Numbered from the stretch's first letter, positions 43,801 through 52,039 are shown. The stretch is DNA of 64,000 nucleotides from Pseudomonas asiatica (GCF_040214835.1 NZ_CP157874.1:3476001-3540000), one strand, 5' to 3'. The notes: generated by a model from the sequence alone, not told the origin. Program-made: numbers and translations.

Positions 43801-45569
43801 ACGACCTGGCGGGCAACAACACCCGCGAGCACCAGCACTTCAAGTACATGAAGGAAGCGAAGGTCGCTGTCTTCAAGCATGAGTACGACGCCCTCAACCT
43901 GCGTATCGCGACCACCCGCCCTGATGGCCACCGGGTCAGCTGGCTCACCTATGGCAGCGGCCACCTGCTCAGCCTCAAGCTCGACGAGCACGAACTGCTC
44001 AGCTACCAGCGCGACGACCTGCATCGGGAAATTGGCCGCGAGCAAGGCAACGGCCTGGTTCAACGCCAGACCTGGACCCCGAATGGCCAGTTGCAGCAGC
44101 AGACCCTCGCCCGACGCGGCGCCACCCGGCGCATCGCGGTGCGCGACTATCAATACGACCTCAGCGGCCAGCTCAGCCGCGTGGATGACCTGACCCGTGG
44201 TGACACCTATTACCGCTACGACCCGGTCGGCCGCCTGCTGGAAGCGGGCGATTTCTACAAGAAAGAGCTCTTCGCCTTCGACCCGGCGAGCAACCTGCTC
44301 GACCCGCAAGCCCCGCCCGGCCCCAACCCACACTCACCCCGCCGGATCAACGACAACGTACTGCGCAGCTACTGCGGCACGCAGTACCGCTATGACGAAC
44401 GCGGCAACCTGGCGGAGCGCACCACGGGCAGCAAGAAAGGCCACTTTGACTGGGACCTCTACAACCGCCTGCGGCGGTACGAGGATGACCGACTGATTGT
44501 CACCTTTGCCTACGACGCGCTCGGGCGGCGGTTGTACAAGCACTCACGCTCCAAGTACCGCGACCGACCACAGGCCGGCCCGGTGTGGAACCAGAATGCC
44601 CGGCGGCAGCGGGATGAAGAGTTGGGTTGTGGGTACACCTGGTATGTGTGGGAAGGCGACACGCTGGCATTCGAGTGCCGGGACCGGGAAGGCAAAGGCC
44701 ACACCACTCACTATGTGTTCGAGCCCGGGACCTTCGTGCCGGTGGCGCAGGCGGTGTCCAACCATGTCGTCGAGTTGTTGCGGCAGCCGGTGTATGTGTT
44801 CCCGTATGACATCGACAAGGATCCGGTGTGGCTGCATAAGCCGATGCCGAAAGCGTTTGATGCGATGGCTTGGTACCAGTGCGACCAGCTAGGGACGCCG
44901 ATGGAGTTGACCGGCGAGGATGGGGGGATTGCCTGGAGCGGGAGGTACAAGGCCTGGGGTTTGGCGGAGGAGCAGCGGAGTGACGGGGCGAAGTGGGCGG
45001 AGATTCGTAATCCGCTACGCTTTCAGGGGCAGTATTGGGATGTTGAGACGGGGCTGCATTATAACCGTTACAGGTACTATGATCCGCAAGTCGGGCGATT
45101 TGTCGGGATGGATCCGATCGGCGCGGCTGGAGGAATAAATTTCTATAGCTATGTAACTAATCCCACAGGTTGGATTGACCCTTATGGTTTAACCAAAAAA
45201 TCATTGCCAACCAAAACACCCGTCCATCGCATCGGGGGAAATTCAATAGATAATCTTCGACTGAAAGAAGCCGAGAAAAATTTATTGCCACCAGGAATAT
45301 CTGTACTTCATAGTTGTTGCCCATGCGCAGCATCAAAACAAATGCGAGAAGCGTTCCCGAAAGCCAGCGGCCTTCAGCGTGCAGCGGGTAGGGTTGCCTC
45401 CGGAACTACAGATGCTATTAGAGAGGCTGGATTTGACGTGATAGGCGATCCGACTCAAAAATTCCCTAACCATGCTCGTATAATTCATCCTGACGGAGTG
45501 AATGGTTTCAGCGATGGAAACCTAGAAAAACTAGCCAGCGCATTAGGAGAAACTACGAAATGCCCATAA
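40896..45569 (+). CDS. Rhs polymorphic toxin, T6SS effector with variable C-terminal tip
   Basis: A 1557-aa Rhs protein. The N-terminal region of about 330 residues contains hydrophobic stretches (VVGNIVALFDALGDIIHLAK; LGINLIGVVPVPPTMAAARM) but no PAAR motif that I can see. The cage starts near DPRCDLNGTCPGTSKSISYA and contains many YD repeats. It ends with the hyperconserved FVGMDPIGAAGGINFYSYVT and DPYGL at 1428-1432, behind which Rhs proteins self-cleave. The last 125 residues are the toxin tip (with HSCCPCAASKQMREAFPKAS and FPNHARIIHPDGVNGFSDGN). I do not recognise its activity. Base composition falls abruptly near the tip, as expected for exchanged tips. No Eag chaperone gene is present. 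Confidence 0.9.
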   Translation: MTPQEKKEIEEREIALVPLNNLVAQDIGQGEATVNAWLLELSGNTIDLATVKAWAGAVPVVGNIVALFDALGDIIHLAKTGSNDPLDWVSLGINLIGVVPVPPTMAAARMTLRPVLFLARQQLKKNKGDFAQAVMNIMVGHLSATLMGEIETFVERAETELPGILNNAANTGFQTLNSLADAIERIAKGEIDTTQQRKAIINSAQAIYAPIEEPSLWDLLTRAEAVISATAGAVQYGATEGYKAAASNTGWVLKLVQPHTNVLRGLAQLIRQMLTALADPATQNSIAWLLAQLNAGLRKRKPARRVSANTPAHGSGVAKDKGTESRVEATRNEARPKNDPRCDLNGTCPGTSKSISYARGTETLVHVDFNLPGVFPVAWARTYRSSLDAYDDSEFGARWITPFSMRFDVVDEGVLYHADDGRTHSYALPKVGKPHYDPVEKTVLIRVDDNHLSLAHGHQRQEHYQRVGDHFRLVGIIQRGGARIALHYEHQHAGKAVLSDLVTYQDEDQHQHVHTQLDEHGRIKALWLMQDGRQTRQLASYDHDDQGDLRAARDEHGAQWTYQYQHHLVTRYTDRTGRGTSLEWQGEGPDAKAVREWADDGSFDTRLKWNKHIRLTTVTDALGQETRHYYDYLGYTYRIIYPDGNEEWLFRDDGKNVIQHVHTDGSIDRYVYDERSNLLQHTRPDGSAVHHAYDDLDQRFKTRDAEGGLWKYDYDQRGNIIETLDPLENKTQYTYNSDNLPIAIIDANGGEKKLGYTRDGQLASYTDCSGKTTLWKYDGLGQLSKAINAAGETTEYHYQAGQLARLVYPDKTQDRFEHDAEGRLLSYTDALNRRTTWAYNEAGLIHQRHNPDDSTLTYHWNKLGQLLRLRNENNSEASFKYDPAGRLIMETGFDKQVTDYLYDQSSNQPTRRIDGDRITRFEYDAMGRLVKSHAGQRGGKEWESETFAYDGNGNLLLAENKACKLQWFYDLAGNNTREHQHFKYMKEAKVAVFKHEYDALNLRIATTRPDGHRVSWLTYGSGHLLSLKLDEHELLSYQRDDLHREIGREQGNGLVQRQTWTPNGQLQQQTLARRGATRRIAVRDYQYDLSGQLSRVDDLTRGDTYYRYDPVGRLLEAGDFYKKELFAFDPASNLLDPQAPPGPNPHSPRRINDNVLRSYCGTQYRYDERGNLAERTTGSKKGHFDWDLYNRLRRYEDDRLIVTFAYDALGRRLYKHSRSKYRDRPQAGPVWNQNARRQRDEELGCGYTWYVWEGDTLAFECRDREGKGHTTHYVFEPGTFVPVAQAVSNHVVELLRQPVYVFPYDIDKDPVWLHKPMPKAFDAMAWYQCDQLGTPMELTGEDGGIAWSGRYKAWGLAEEQRSDGAKWAEIRNPLRFQGQYWDVETGLHYNRYRYYDPQVGRFVGMDPIGAAGGINFYSYVTNPTGWIDPYGLTKKSLPTKTPVHRIGGNSIDNLRLKEAEKNLLPPGISVLHSCCPCAASKQMREAFPKASGLQRAAGRVASGTTDAIREAGFDVIGDPTQKFPNHARIIHPDGVNGFSDGNLEKLASALGETTKCP

Positions 45570-45895
45570 CAAAGCCGAGTGCTATTAAAATCGTGGACTC
45601 TCAGAACGTGTGTATTGGTAGCGTTGAGAATCCAGCTATAGCCGAAAAAGTCATCTCAGGGACATTTCTCCCGACTCAGCACTATAAAAAATATGGGAAA
45701 ATTTTTTTCGACCTAGAACAGGCTGCAAATAAACAGTTGTTTACACACGCAGATCAATTAGAGCGGCAAATACAGGGGCTCGCATTTTACGCAGTAACCT
45801 TGAGCAACAGAAAAATTAGCATTGAAAACTTGCAAATAATGGAGGGTCAAATAGTGTTCACCCTTACCTTTAGCGAGGACACCGAAGTTATTTAG
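45560..45895 (+). CDS. Probable immunity protein for the Rhs tip
   Basis: A 111-aa acidic/neutral protein with no family I can name. It overlaps the Rhs gene end by ten bases and has AGGAG properly before its ATG. It shares the AT-rich composition of the tip, the standard place and look of a cognate immunity gene. No signal peptide or membrane segment, so it would act in the cytoplasm. Confidence 0.7.
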   Translation: MPITKPSAIKIVDSQNVCIGSVENPAIAEKVISGTFLPTQHYKKYGKIFFDLEQAANKQLFTHADQLERQIQGLAFYAVTLSNRKISIENLQIMEGQIVFTLTFSEDTEVI

Positions 45896-45951
45896 CACGA
45901 TGAAGTCTTCTTCGTTCGATCACCTAAGACTACTGGCTTGGATGACAATGA

Positions 45952-46107
45952 GGATGCAGAGATTGCCTGCAGTTAGAATTAAAAGCCCTGGGGATTAGCG
46001 CGGGAGAAACTCCGCGACCAAGCGAAGTGCGCGGAGATTTAGAGCTCGGAGCATTTTCGACACCAACAATAGCAATAGAAGCATTACTATTTCCCAGTCA
46101 GAAGTGA
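45952..46107 (+). pseudogene. Start-less frame, possible toxin-tip remnant
   Basis: From the TGA at 45949 the frame stays open for 51 codons with protein-like sequence (LKALGISAGETPRPSEVRGD; LGAFSTPTIAIEALLFPSQK). It stops at 46105-46107, seven bases before the ATG of the next small gene. There is no start codon. The placement is that of a truncated Rhs tip before its immunity gene; the reading is an inference. Confidence 0.4.
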
Positions 46108-46113
46108 GCAATC

Positions 46114-46545
46114 ATGATTGCATTCGAATTTACACGCACAGATGAGTCTCTTTTTGCAAGCGAATTCGACCAGGGCGACATCTCCCTTATCGCAGAAAAT
46201 CTCTGCATAAGCTCAAAACTGAACCCCAAACACTCAAACATGATATACCTCTCAATTATATCATTGATTGACGGGCTAACCAGAAACAATAAATACTTTG
46301 AATTTATCGCAGCTGACTCTTCGTTTCGCATCAAATTCAAAAAGCAAAGGGAGACAACTTCAATCAACCATGAGGGAATATTAAAAATCAAGGCAAACCA
46401 CTTTGAACTTCTCAAGGCACTTGAGGACGGCGTAGAGCGTTTCCTTTCGAGCCCTAGAAATAGCATACCGATTTCCAGCACAGTTTATTCAGACCTATCA
46501 ACAAGCAGAGCACTACTTAGCCAAAAAACAAACAATTACAAATAA
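46114..46545 (+). CDS. Orphan immunity-like protein
   Basis: A 143-aa AT-rich gene product (MIAFEFTRTDESLFASEFDQ...) with no recognised domain. It lies just behind a start-less frame that may be a toxin-tip remnant. Size, composition and position behind the Rhs gene suggest an immunity protein kept after loss of its toxin. The ribosome site is weak. Confidence 0.5.
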   Translation: MIAFEFTRTDESLFASEFDQGDISLIAENLCISSKLNPKHSNMIYLSIISLIDGLTRNNKYFEFIAADSSFRIKFKKQRETTSINHEGILKIKANHFELLKALEDGVERFLSSPRNSIPISSTVYSDLSTSRALLSQKTNNYK

Positions 46546-46582
46546 CTTTAGATCTGCAGCGATCACGAATGGAGCATCAAAA

Positions 46583-47098
46583 GTGAACATACGAAAAACG
46601 TTTGATATTTTAGTAGAGAATGAGCCTTACATTGATCTCAATGTGTTTCTGGATACTTACGAAACATTCGAAGAACTCCCACTGATCTCAAGATACAGAA
46701 AACTAGCAAAACTCGGGACTGACCTAAAAGAAATCGAAGCCTCAAACATTCTTCTAAGCACAGCATTTTTTGTACTCAACTCTGCATTACTACATATGCA
46801 AAGCAAAGGCTACGACCTCAGGGAGCGCTTCCTGGCTATCTCCTACACGAACTTTGATTTTTCAAGCAAAACCGAACCTCCAATACCTAATTTTTTTGTT
46901 AACTCAAACTCCACAATGGATGACTTTTCAAATAAATTGAAGTCAAAACAGAAATCAGACGCATCATTGGAAACAAAATTGGTTCAAGAGCAGTTCGAGT
47001 CGTGTGGACTTAGCCCGTTATTCACATTTTATGAAAGCCGTTTTTTTGATCCGACCTGCAATGAGGACATTGTCAGAGTTTATGCGATTTTAAATTAG
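46583..47098 (+). CDS. Orphan small protein in the Rhs cassette region
   Basis: A 171-aa product beginning at a GTG (46583) with GGAG eight bases upstream (MNIRKTFDILVENEPYIDLN). No known domain, signal peptide or membrane segment. It starts 37 bases after the previous small gene and has the same AT-rich composition. Likely another immunity-type gene. Confidence 0.5.
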   Translation: MNIRKTFDILVENEPYIDLNVFLDTYETFEELPLISRYRKLAKLGTDLKEIEASNILLSTAFFVLNSALLHMQSKGYDLRERFLAISYTNFDFSSKTEPPIPNFFVNSNSTMDDFSNKLKSKQKSDASLETKLVQEQFESCGLSPLFTFYESRFFDPTCNEDIVRVYAILN

Positions 47099-47630
47099 CA
47101 CCTATGGCTAAACATCGTGCTACAGATCCTCATTACAGCGCTCATTTTGCCGACGGCACTCCATTCATGGATGCAAATCCGATATTTTCAGCAAAGAACT
47201 TAAGAACGGGGAAATTTTGAGAGTTGTCATCGCTGAAGATGCTGCAAATACGCTATAAACCACAACTCAATTGACGATTTCGAAGAGCTTTGTTTGGTCA
47301 TGGAAAACTCAGATATCAGCCTTGCGCAGCAGGACATTTCTTCAAGGATCGCCGGACAAACGGAATGACGACGTAAAAAATATTAAATACCTAACCAACG
47401 CCATCTACACCAATATAGTTTTGCTCTTTAAAAAATCATCTGAAACGCTTTTCAGCAAGTGTCTAAACAACCATTTTCAACCGCATCGACAACGCCTTCA
47501 AACTGCGTAACGCGAACCCCCGCCTTGATGGCCACCGGATCAGCAGATTTTTACCTTCGTAAAAATTGCAAGGGTCACGCCGAAATAACTGTTCTGCAGG
47601 CTTCGTCCGCACCAATTCTCCAAAAGCCAG
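47099..47630. other. Decayed DNA with broken frames and an Rhs-core fragment
   Basis: No intact gene. A frame from ATG 47104 (MAKHRATDPHYSAHFADG...) stops at about 47218. A second frame continues in another phase (NSIDDFEELCLVMENSDISL to the TGA near 47368), as if one gene had been broken by frameshifts. The stretch 47491-47546 is an Rhs-core relic. Confidence 0.5.
47491..47546 (+). pseudogene. Rhs-core fragment B
   Basis: ACGCCTTCAAACTGCGTAAC through GATGGCCACCGGATCAGCA aligns base by base with the intact Rhs core near 43888-43942 (ACGCCCTCAACCTGCGTATC ... GATGGCCACCGGGTCAGC), roughly 85 percent identical by eye. The reading frame does not continue on either side. Confidence 0.7.
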
Positions 47631-48362
47631 ATGGACGATAACAAGATGATAGATAAATTTTTGTTGTTCTTAAGTCTAGATTGCTTTGCGACCTGTTTTT
47701 TCCCTTTAGGCAACCAATCAGCCTTACACATAATCTGCAAATGCGCACAGAATGAGGCACCCAAGATATTTAGAAGCAAAGCTGGCTATTATGAGAGGGA
47801 TATGAGTAATGCCAGAATAGCCAACTCCAAATCCAGCTTACTTACTTCGCTTAGGAACCAGGGTTTGCCGAACCCGGGAATAGACTACATTTCATATCCT
47901 TGGGACTTATTTGACCACAATACAACAGAGCAAAAAATAATTAGCTTAACCTTCGGCAGTCACATTGATCGATTACTCACACTTGACGTCCTACAACCCA
48001 GCATAAGCCTTTGCGAAGCTGTACAAAAACTCTATTCCAAGAACATATTTTCTTCCCACCAGAACATTGGCTCGCTGATAGAGGACTCATTTAGCAACAA
48101 CACAAGCGCCTGGCTTGCAAAATTGCAAGATCCGAAACTATTCGATGGAGTAGAAGACTCAATCCAAGAGTTCTCATATGAAGTACTAGAAGGCTATACA
48201 GCCTTCCCATTTTTCTGCTTGGTTGCGAAGCTATGCAGCAGGGATGAAGCAACTCAAATAATAGCAAGCTTGTCCGATAGTTTTTTGCGCCATGAAGCCT
48301 CGACTACAAACCTAGTCGAGATAGTAATCCCCGGATTAAACACCCAGTCTATTCTAACGTAA
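47631..48362 (+). CDS. Orphan immunity-like protein, 243 aa
   Basis: A 243-aa soluble-looking protein (MDDNKMIDKFLLFLSLDCFA...) with no domain I recognise. A frame running from the preceding Rhs fragment stops at 47641, just inside this gene. That is the overlap seen between Rhs tips and immunity genes. AT-rich like its neighbours. The product keeps a full open frame, so it may still be functional. Confidence 0.5.
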   Translation: MDDNKMIDKFLLFLSLDCFATCFFPLGNQSALHIICKCAQNEAPKIFRSKAGYYERDMSNARIANSKSSLLTSLRNQGLPNPGIDYISYPWDLFDHNTTEQKIISLTFGSHIDRLLTLDVLQPSISLCEAVQKLYSKNIFSSHQNIGSLIEDSFSNNTSAWLAKLQDPKLFDGVEDSIQEFSYEVLEGYTAFPFFCLVAKLCSRDEATQIIASLSDSFLRHEASTTNLVEIVIPGLNTQSILT

Positions 48363-48422
48363 ATTAATCGAGAACTGACTCACCCGGCAAGACGGCCCGG
48401 CATGGACATACAACACTACGAC

Positions 48423-48489
48423 GAGTGCCGGACTCTGGAAGGCAAAGCCACACCACCCACTATTTTTCGAGTCCGGGACCTTTGTCTGC
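48423..48489 (+). pseudogene. Rhs-core fragment C
   Basis: GAGTGCCGGACTCTGGAAGG through CGAGTCCGGGACCTTTGT matches the intact core at about 44673-44742 (GAGTGCCGGGACCGGGAAGG ... GAGCCCGGGACCTTCGT). Small deletions break the frame. Confidence 0.7.
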
Positions 48490-48543
48490 CATCTACTCAG
48501 ATCTGCAGCGTCTGAATCGCCCCGATGAAAAAGTGAGGTCACA

Positions 48544-48978
48544 ATGCACTTGAATTTTTTAACATTCGCTGAAGAAATTTCTCAAGCGCTCGACAAGCAA
48601 CAGCTTTCACGCGTAGAGCCCACGCATAAAAAAGAAATCTTATCAAAGATTCAATCCACCTTTATAAAAGGCAACCCACGCGTTTGGTAGACATCATTGC
48701 GATCAAAGCCCAATATACAAAATTTCGATGACAACACCGGATATCTTCACCTATGCGAATTAGCCCCAAAACCACTGGAAGATGTATGGCTGATAGCGGA
48801 CGAAGACAACGAAGAAAAGCTCCTCTTTAGCCTGCCATTTAAAAATATAATTTCAATACTTGATGATTGTAGACACTTCGAACACTACATAGTTGATAAG
48901 CAATTAAGCTGGATGATAGCTGAAAACGATCATGGTAATCTGATTTTCTGCAGCGCACCTGAAACAAAGAGTGATTAG
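48544..48978 (+). pseudogene. Immunity-type gene interrupted by an in-frame amber codon
   Basis: From ATG 48544 (GAGG eight to eleven bases upstream) the frame reads 48 codons ending in NPRVW. It then meets TAG at 48688-48690 and continues in the same frame for 95 codons (TSLRSKPNIQNFDDNTGYLH ... ENDHGNLIFCSAPETKSD) to a stop at 48976-48978. The whole would be a 144-aa protein with a WIxED-like middle (DVWLIADEDNEEKLLFSLPF). A TGG to TAG change after VW would explain it. I cannot name the family. If the stop is real the gene is dead unless restarted internally. Confidence 0.6.
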
Positions 48979-48983
48979 ACGAG

Positions 48984-49128
48984 CTGAATTACGCCCGAAA
49001 TCGGCTCTATGATCCGCTGGTAGGTTGGTTTATCAGGAGGGATCCGGTTGGATACGCGGACGTTCAAAGCTTATCTACCTACGTTTACAGCCCATACTGT
49101 GGCTAGACCCATTCGGGTTAGCAAAAAC
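48984..49128 (+). pseudogene. Rhs-core fragment D ending in DPFGL
   Basis: The frame from 48984 gives LNYARNRLYDPLVGWFIRRD and PVGYADVQSLSTYVYSPY. It then hits a stop, while the next phase gives LWLDPFGLAK. This is the end of an Rhs core (compare LHYNRYRYYDPQVGRFVGMD and WIDPYGL in the intact gene) with one frameshift and no tip worth the name after it. Confidence 0.8.
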
Positions 49129-49274
49129 AGAGAACGTATCCAAGCACAGGGCGCAAGGTTAAAGGAGTCGGCCTCATGAAACCACATCGCGGTATATGGC
49201 ACGGGCTGTGCCCGTGTTCGCGGGATCGCCCGCTCTCGTAGAACAACACATGACTCATTGGTTCAGCGAGGTTC

Positions 49275-49368
49275 TGTAGGAGCAGCCTTGTGCTGCGAAG
49301 AGGCCGGTACAGACAATAGACAGGCTTTGTCAGTACCGGCCTCTTCGCAGCACAAGGCTGCTCCTACA
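49275..49368. repeat. Long REP-type inverted repeat, CAGCCTTGTGCTGCGAA class
   Basis: TGTAGGAGCAGCCTTGTGCT onward (49275 to about 49316) is mirrored by the strand ending in AGCACAAGGCTGCTCCTACA at 49368, over about 41 bases per arm with one mismatch. The ten-base loop is short, so it would fold into one long hairpin. Confidence 0.85.
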
Positions 49369-49767
49369 AAGAGCGATATTTGTTCTCTGCGCGACAGCGC
49401 AGCCCAAAAGGGCTGGGCAATCTCCCTCATTGCGCCCGACAGTTTCTCCCGCAGAGGCACGCACAAGCTTTCTAGCGCTTGACCAATACCTCCGTTCAAT
49501 CACGCCTGGCTTTCAGCCACCCCCACCAACGCACTGCCGCCATGAACAAATCTTCATTTTGCTGGCGAGCGCCCTGATTGCGGGCGTGGCAGCCCTCTTC
49601 GCTTCTGCAGCCGCAGGCCTTCACCTTGAGGGGGCTCACTACCTTGCGTAGCATCACCGCCCCCCGGGGCCGCTGCGCGGCCCATTCGCGGGCACACCCG
49701 CTCCCACAGGCGCGTGCCCACAGCGCTCACACCTCACCCAGCCACACCATCAGCAGACAGAACCCCG

Positions 49768-51663
49768 ATGCCGCAACCCATACCCCTCAAGGACCACGAA
49801 AAGGAAAAGCACCTGGTCAACCGCCGGCTTCTGGCCTGCGCCGCCCTGGTCTTCAGCCTGGTCGCCGTCCTGGTGGGCCGGCTCTATGTGCTGCAGGTGC
49901 TGCAACACGACCAGCAGACCGCCGTATCGGAAAACAACCGCGTGCACGTGCTGCCCATCGCCCCCGAGCGCGGGCTGATCTACGACCGCAACGGCGTGGT
50001 GCTGGCCGACAACAAGCCCAGTTTCGACCTGACCATGACCCGCGAGCGGGCCGGCGGTGACACGGCCAAGGTCCTCGATACCCTGGCCCAGGTGCTGAGC
50101 CTGACCGACGACGACCGCAAGCAGTTCGACAAGGACCTGCGCCGTGGCCGCAAGCCGTTCGAGCCGGTGACCCTGATGGTCGGCCTGAGCGAAGAGCAGA
50201 TCGCCCTAGTGGCGGTGAACCAGTTCCGCCTGCCAGGCCTGGAGGTGGAACCACAGTTCATCCGCGAGTACCCGCTGGCCGAGCATTTCGCCCACTCGGT
50301 GGGCTATGTGGGGCGCATCAACGAGAAAGAGGCCAAGACCCTCGACAGCACCGAATACCGGGGCACCCAGTCGATCGGCAAGACCGGCATCGAGCACTTC
50401 TACGAAAGCCAGCTGCACGGTCATGTGGGCTACGAGGAGGTCGAGACCAACGCCCAGGGCCGGGTGATGCGTGTGCTCAACCACAAGGCCCCGACCCCGG
50501 GCCAGGACATCGTCCTGACCCTGGACGCCCACCTGCAACTGGCCGCGGAAAAGGCCCTGGGCGACCGCCGCGGCTCGGTGGTGGTGCTCGACCCGGCCAA
50601 TGGCGACGTGCTGGCGATGGTCAGCAACCCCAGCTTCGACCCCAACCTGTTCGTCAAGGGCATCAGCTTCAAACAGTACGCCGCCCTGCGCGATTCCATC
50701 GACCGCCCGCTGTTCAACCGCGTGCTGCGCGGCCTGTATGCCCCCGGTTCGACGGTGAAGCCGGAGGTGGCCATTGCCGGCCTCGACAGCGGCGTGATCA
50801 CCCCGGGCAGCCGGGTGTTCGACCCCGGCTACTACGAGCTGCCCAACTACGACCACAAATACCGCAACTGGAACCGCAGCGGCGATGGCTGGGTGGATAT
50901 GTACACCGCCATCATGCGTTCCAACGACACCTACTTCTACGACCTGGCGCACAAGCTGGGCATCGACCGCCTGCACGACTACATGGCCGAGTTCGGCCTG
51001 GGCCAGAAGGTGTCGCTGGACATGTTCGAGGAGGCGTCCGGGCTGATGCCGTCGGCCGAGTGGAAGCGCGCCACCCGGCGCCAGGCCTGGTTCCCGGGCG
51101 AGACGCTGATCCTGGGCATCGGCCAGGGCTACATGCAGGTCACCCCGCTGCAGCTGGCCCAGGCCACCAGCCTGCTGGCGAGCAAGGGCGTGTGGCACCG
51201 CCCGCACCTGGCCATGACCGTGGGCGGCGATGCGCCGGTAGACCCCAACCCGATGCCCAATATCGTGCTGCACGACAGGCACGCCTGGGATCAGGTCAGC
51301 CAGGGCATGCAGATGGTCATGCACGACCCGCGCGGCATCGCCCGCGCTGCCGCGGCCGGTGCGCAATACCGGATTGCCGGCAAGAGCGGCACCGCGCAGG
51401 TGGTGGCGATCAAGCAGGGCGAACGCTACAACCGCGACAAGACCCTGGAGCGGCACCGCGACAATGCCCTGTTCGTCGGCTTTGCCCCGGCTGATCACCC
51501 GAGTGTGGTGGTGGCGGTGATGATCGAGAACGGTGAAGCCGGCGGGCGGGTGGCAGGACCGGTGGTGCGGGAGGTGATGGATGCCTATCTGCTGGATGAG
51601 CAGGGGCATCTGAAGCCGGAGTATGCGGGTGGGGTAGTGCCTCGCAGCGTGCCGCACACTTAG
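49768..51663 (+). CDS. mrdA: Penicillin-binding protein 2 (second mrdA-type gene)
   Basis: A 631-aa class B peptidoglycan transpeptidase for cell elongation. One N-terminal membrane anchor (LLACAALVFSLVAVLVGRLY, 21-40) is followed by the dimerisation/pedestal region (IAPERGLIYDRNGVVLADNK) and the transpeptidase domain. The active-site serine is in STVK (S328, K331), then the SxN motif in MRSNDTYFYDLAHKLG and the KSG motif in IAGKSGTAQVVAIKQG. The ATG at 49768 is inside a longer open frame, but the conserved start is here. The usual partner rodA is not adjacent, so this is probably the extra copy P. putida strains carry. Confidence 0.88.
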   Translation: MPQPIPLKDHEKEKHLVNRRLLACAALVFSLVAVLVGRLYVLQVLQHDQQTAVSENNRVHVLPIAPERGLIYDRNGVVLADNKPSFDLTMTRERAGGDTAKVLDTLAQVLSLTDDDRKQFDKDLRRGRKPFEPVTLMVGLSEEQIALVAVNQFRLPGLEVEPQFIREYPLAEHFAHSVGYVGRINEKEAKTLDSTEYRGTQSIGKTGIEHFYESQLHGHVGYEEVETNAQGRVMRVLNHKAPTPGQDIVLTLDAHLQLAAEKALGDRRGSVVVLDPANGDVLAMVSNPSFDPNLFVKGISFKQYAALRDSIDRPLFNRVLRGLYAPGSTVKPEVAIAGLDSGVITPGSRVFDPGYYELPNYDHKYRNWNRSGDGWVDMYTAIMRSNDTYFYDLAHKLGIDRLHDYMAEFGLGQKVSLDMFEEASGLMPSAEWKRATRRQAWFPGETLILGIGQGYMQVTPLQLAQATSLLASKGVWHRPHLAMTVGGDAPVDPNPMPNIVLHDRHAWDQVSQGMQMVMHDPRGIARAAAAGAQYRIAGKSGTAQVVAIKQGERYNRDKTLERHRDNALFVGFAPADHPSVVVAVMIENGEAGGRVAGPVVREVMDAYLLDEQGHLKPEYAGGVVPRSVPHT

Positions 51664-52039
51664 GTCTTTGGGGCGCTTCGCGCCCCATCGCGACACAAGG
51701 CCGCTCCTACAAGAGACCGCGTCCGCCTGTAGGAGCGGCCTTGTGTCGCGATGGGCTGCGAAGCCGCCCCAGTACATAAAAAACATAAAGGAATAATAAT
51801 ATAAAATCTTATTCCTTTTTTATCATTCCGTAATCCTCTATAAATCCCCCAACTGCACAGCCGCCAACACTTGGCCAACTGTCTGCAGCGCAACACACGA
51901 TCAACAGGCAACGCCCACACGGCAACAGCGCCGCAACCTTCAGAAAAGCGCTAACCAGTTGAAATAAAAGCACATTCAAACTCGGCACGACGATTGCTCA
52001 AGCAAAGTCCCCCGCTCAACCAGAACCGGAGACCTGCCC
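51664..52039. other. Intergenic region before sfnE
   Basis: No gene. The left third is the REP pair. The rest is unusually AT-rich and contains AAGGAATAA (51788-51796) inverted to TTATTCCTT (51809-51817) followed by TTTTTAT. This is either a weak terminator hairpin or a regulator site. The sfnECR promoter should lie to its right. Confidence 0.55.
51670..51770. repeat. REP pair behind mrdA
   Basis: Hairpin GGGGCGCTTCGCGCCCC, then ATCGCGACACAAGGCCGCTC CTACA, is mirrored at 51728-51752 by TGTAGGAGCGGCCTTGTGTC GCGAT and a final hairpin. Confidence 0.85.

Larger units (their letters stand above)
48979..49767. other. Island right edge and leader of the mrdA paralogue
   Basis: After Rhs fragment D there is no gene. 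Composition returns to GC-rich. It contains a long REP-like inverted repeat (49275-49368), the short hairpin CAGCCCAAAAGGGCTG near 49397, and a single REP element GGGGCCGCTGCGCGGCCC with GCGGGCACACCCGCTCCCAC near 49673-49710. An 11-codon frame from an ATG near 49542 is probably chance. Confidence 0.6.

Noticed and set aside
45985..46040. Possible Rhs-core fragment (match to core near 44955)
   Set aside because: Similarity is patchy apart from one 20-base stretch, and another frame gives a coherent tail ending at the next gene. Kept only as an alternative reading of the tip remnant.
49542..49577. 11-codon frame MNKSSFCWRAP before mrdA as a leader peptide
   Set aside because: No ribosome site, no hairpin or attenuation structure tied to it; probably chance.
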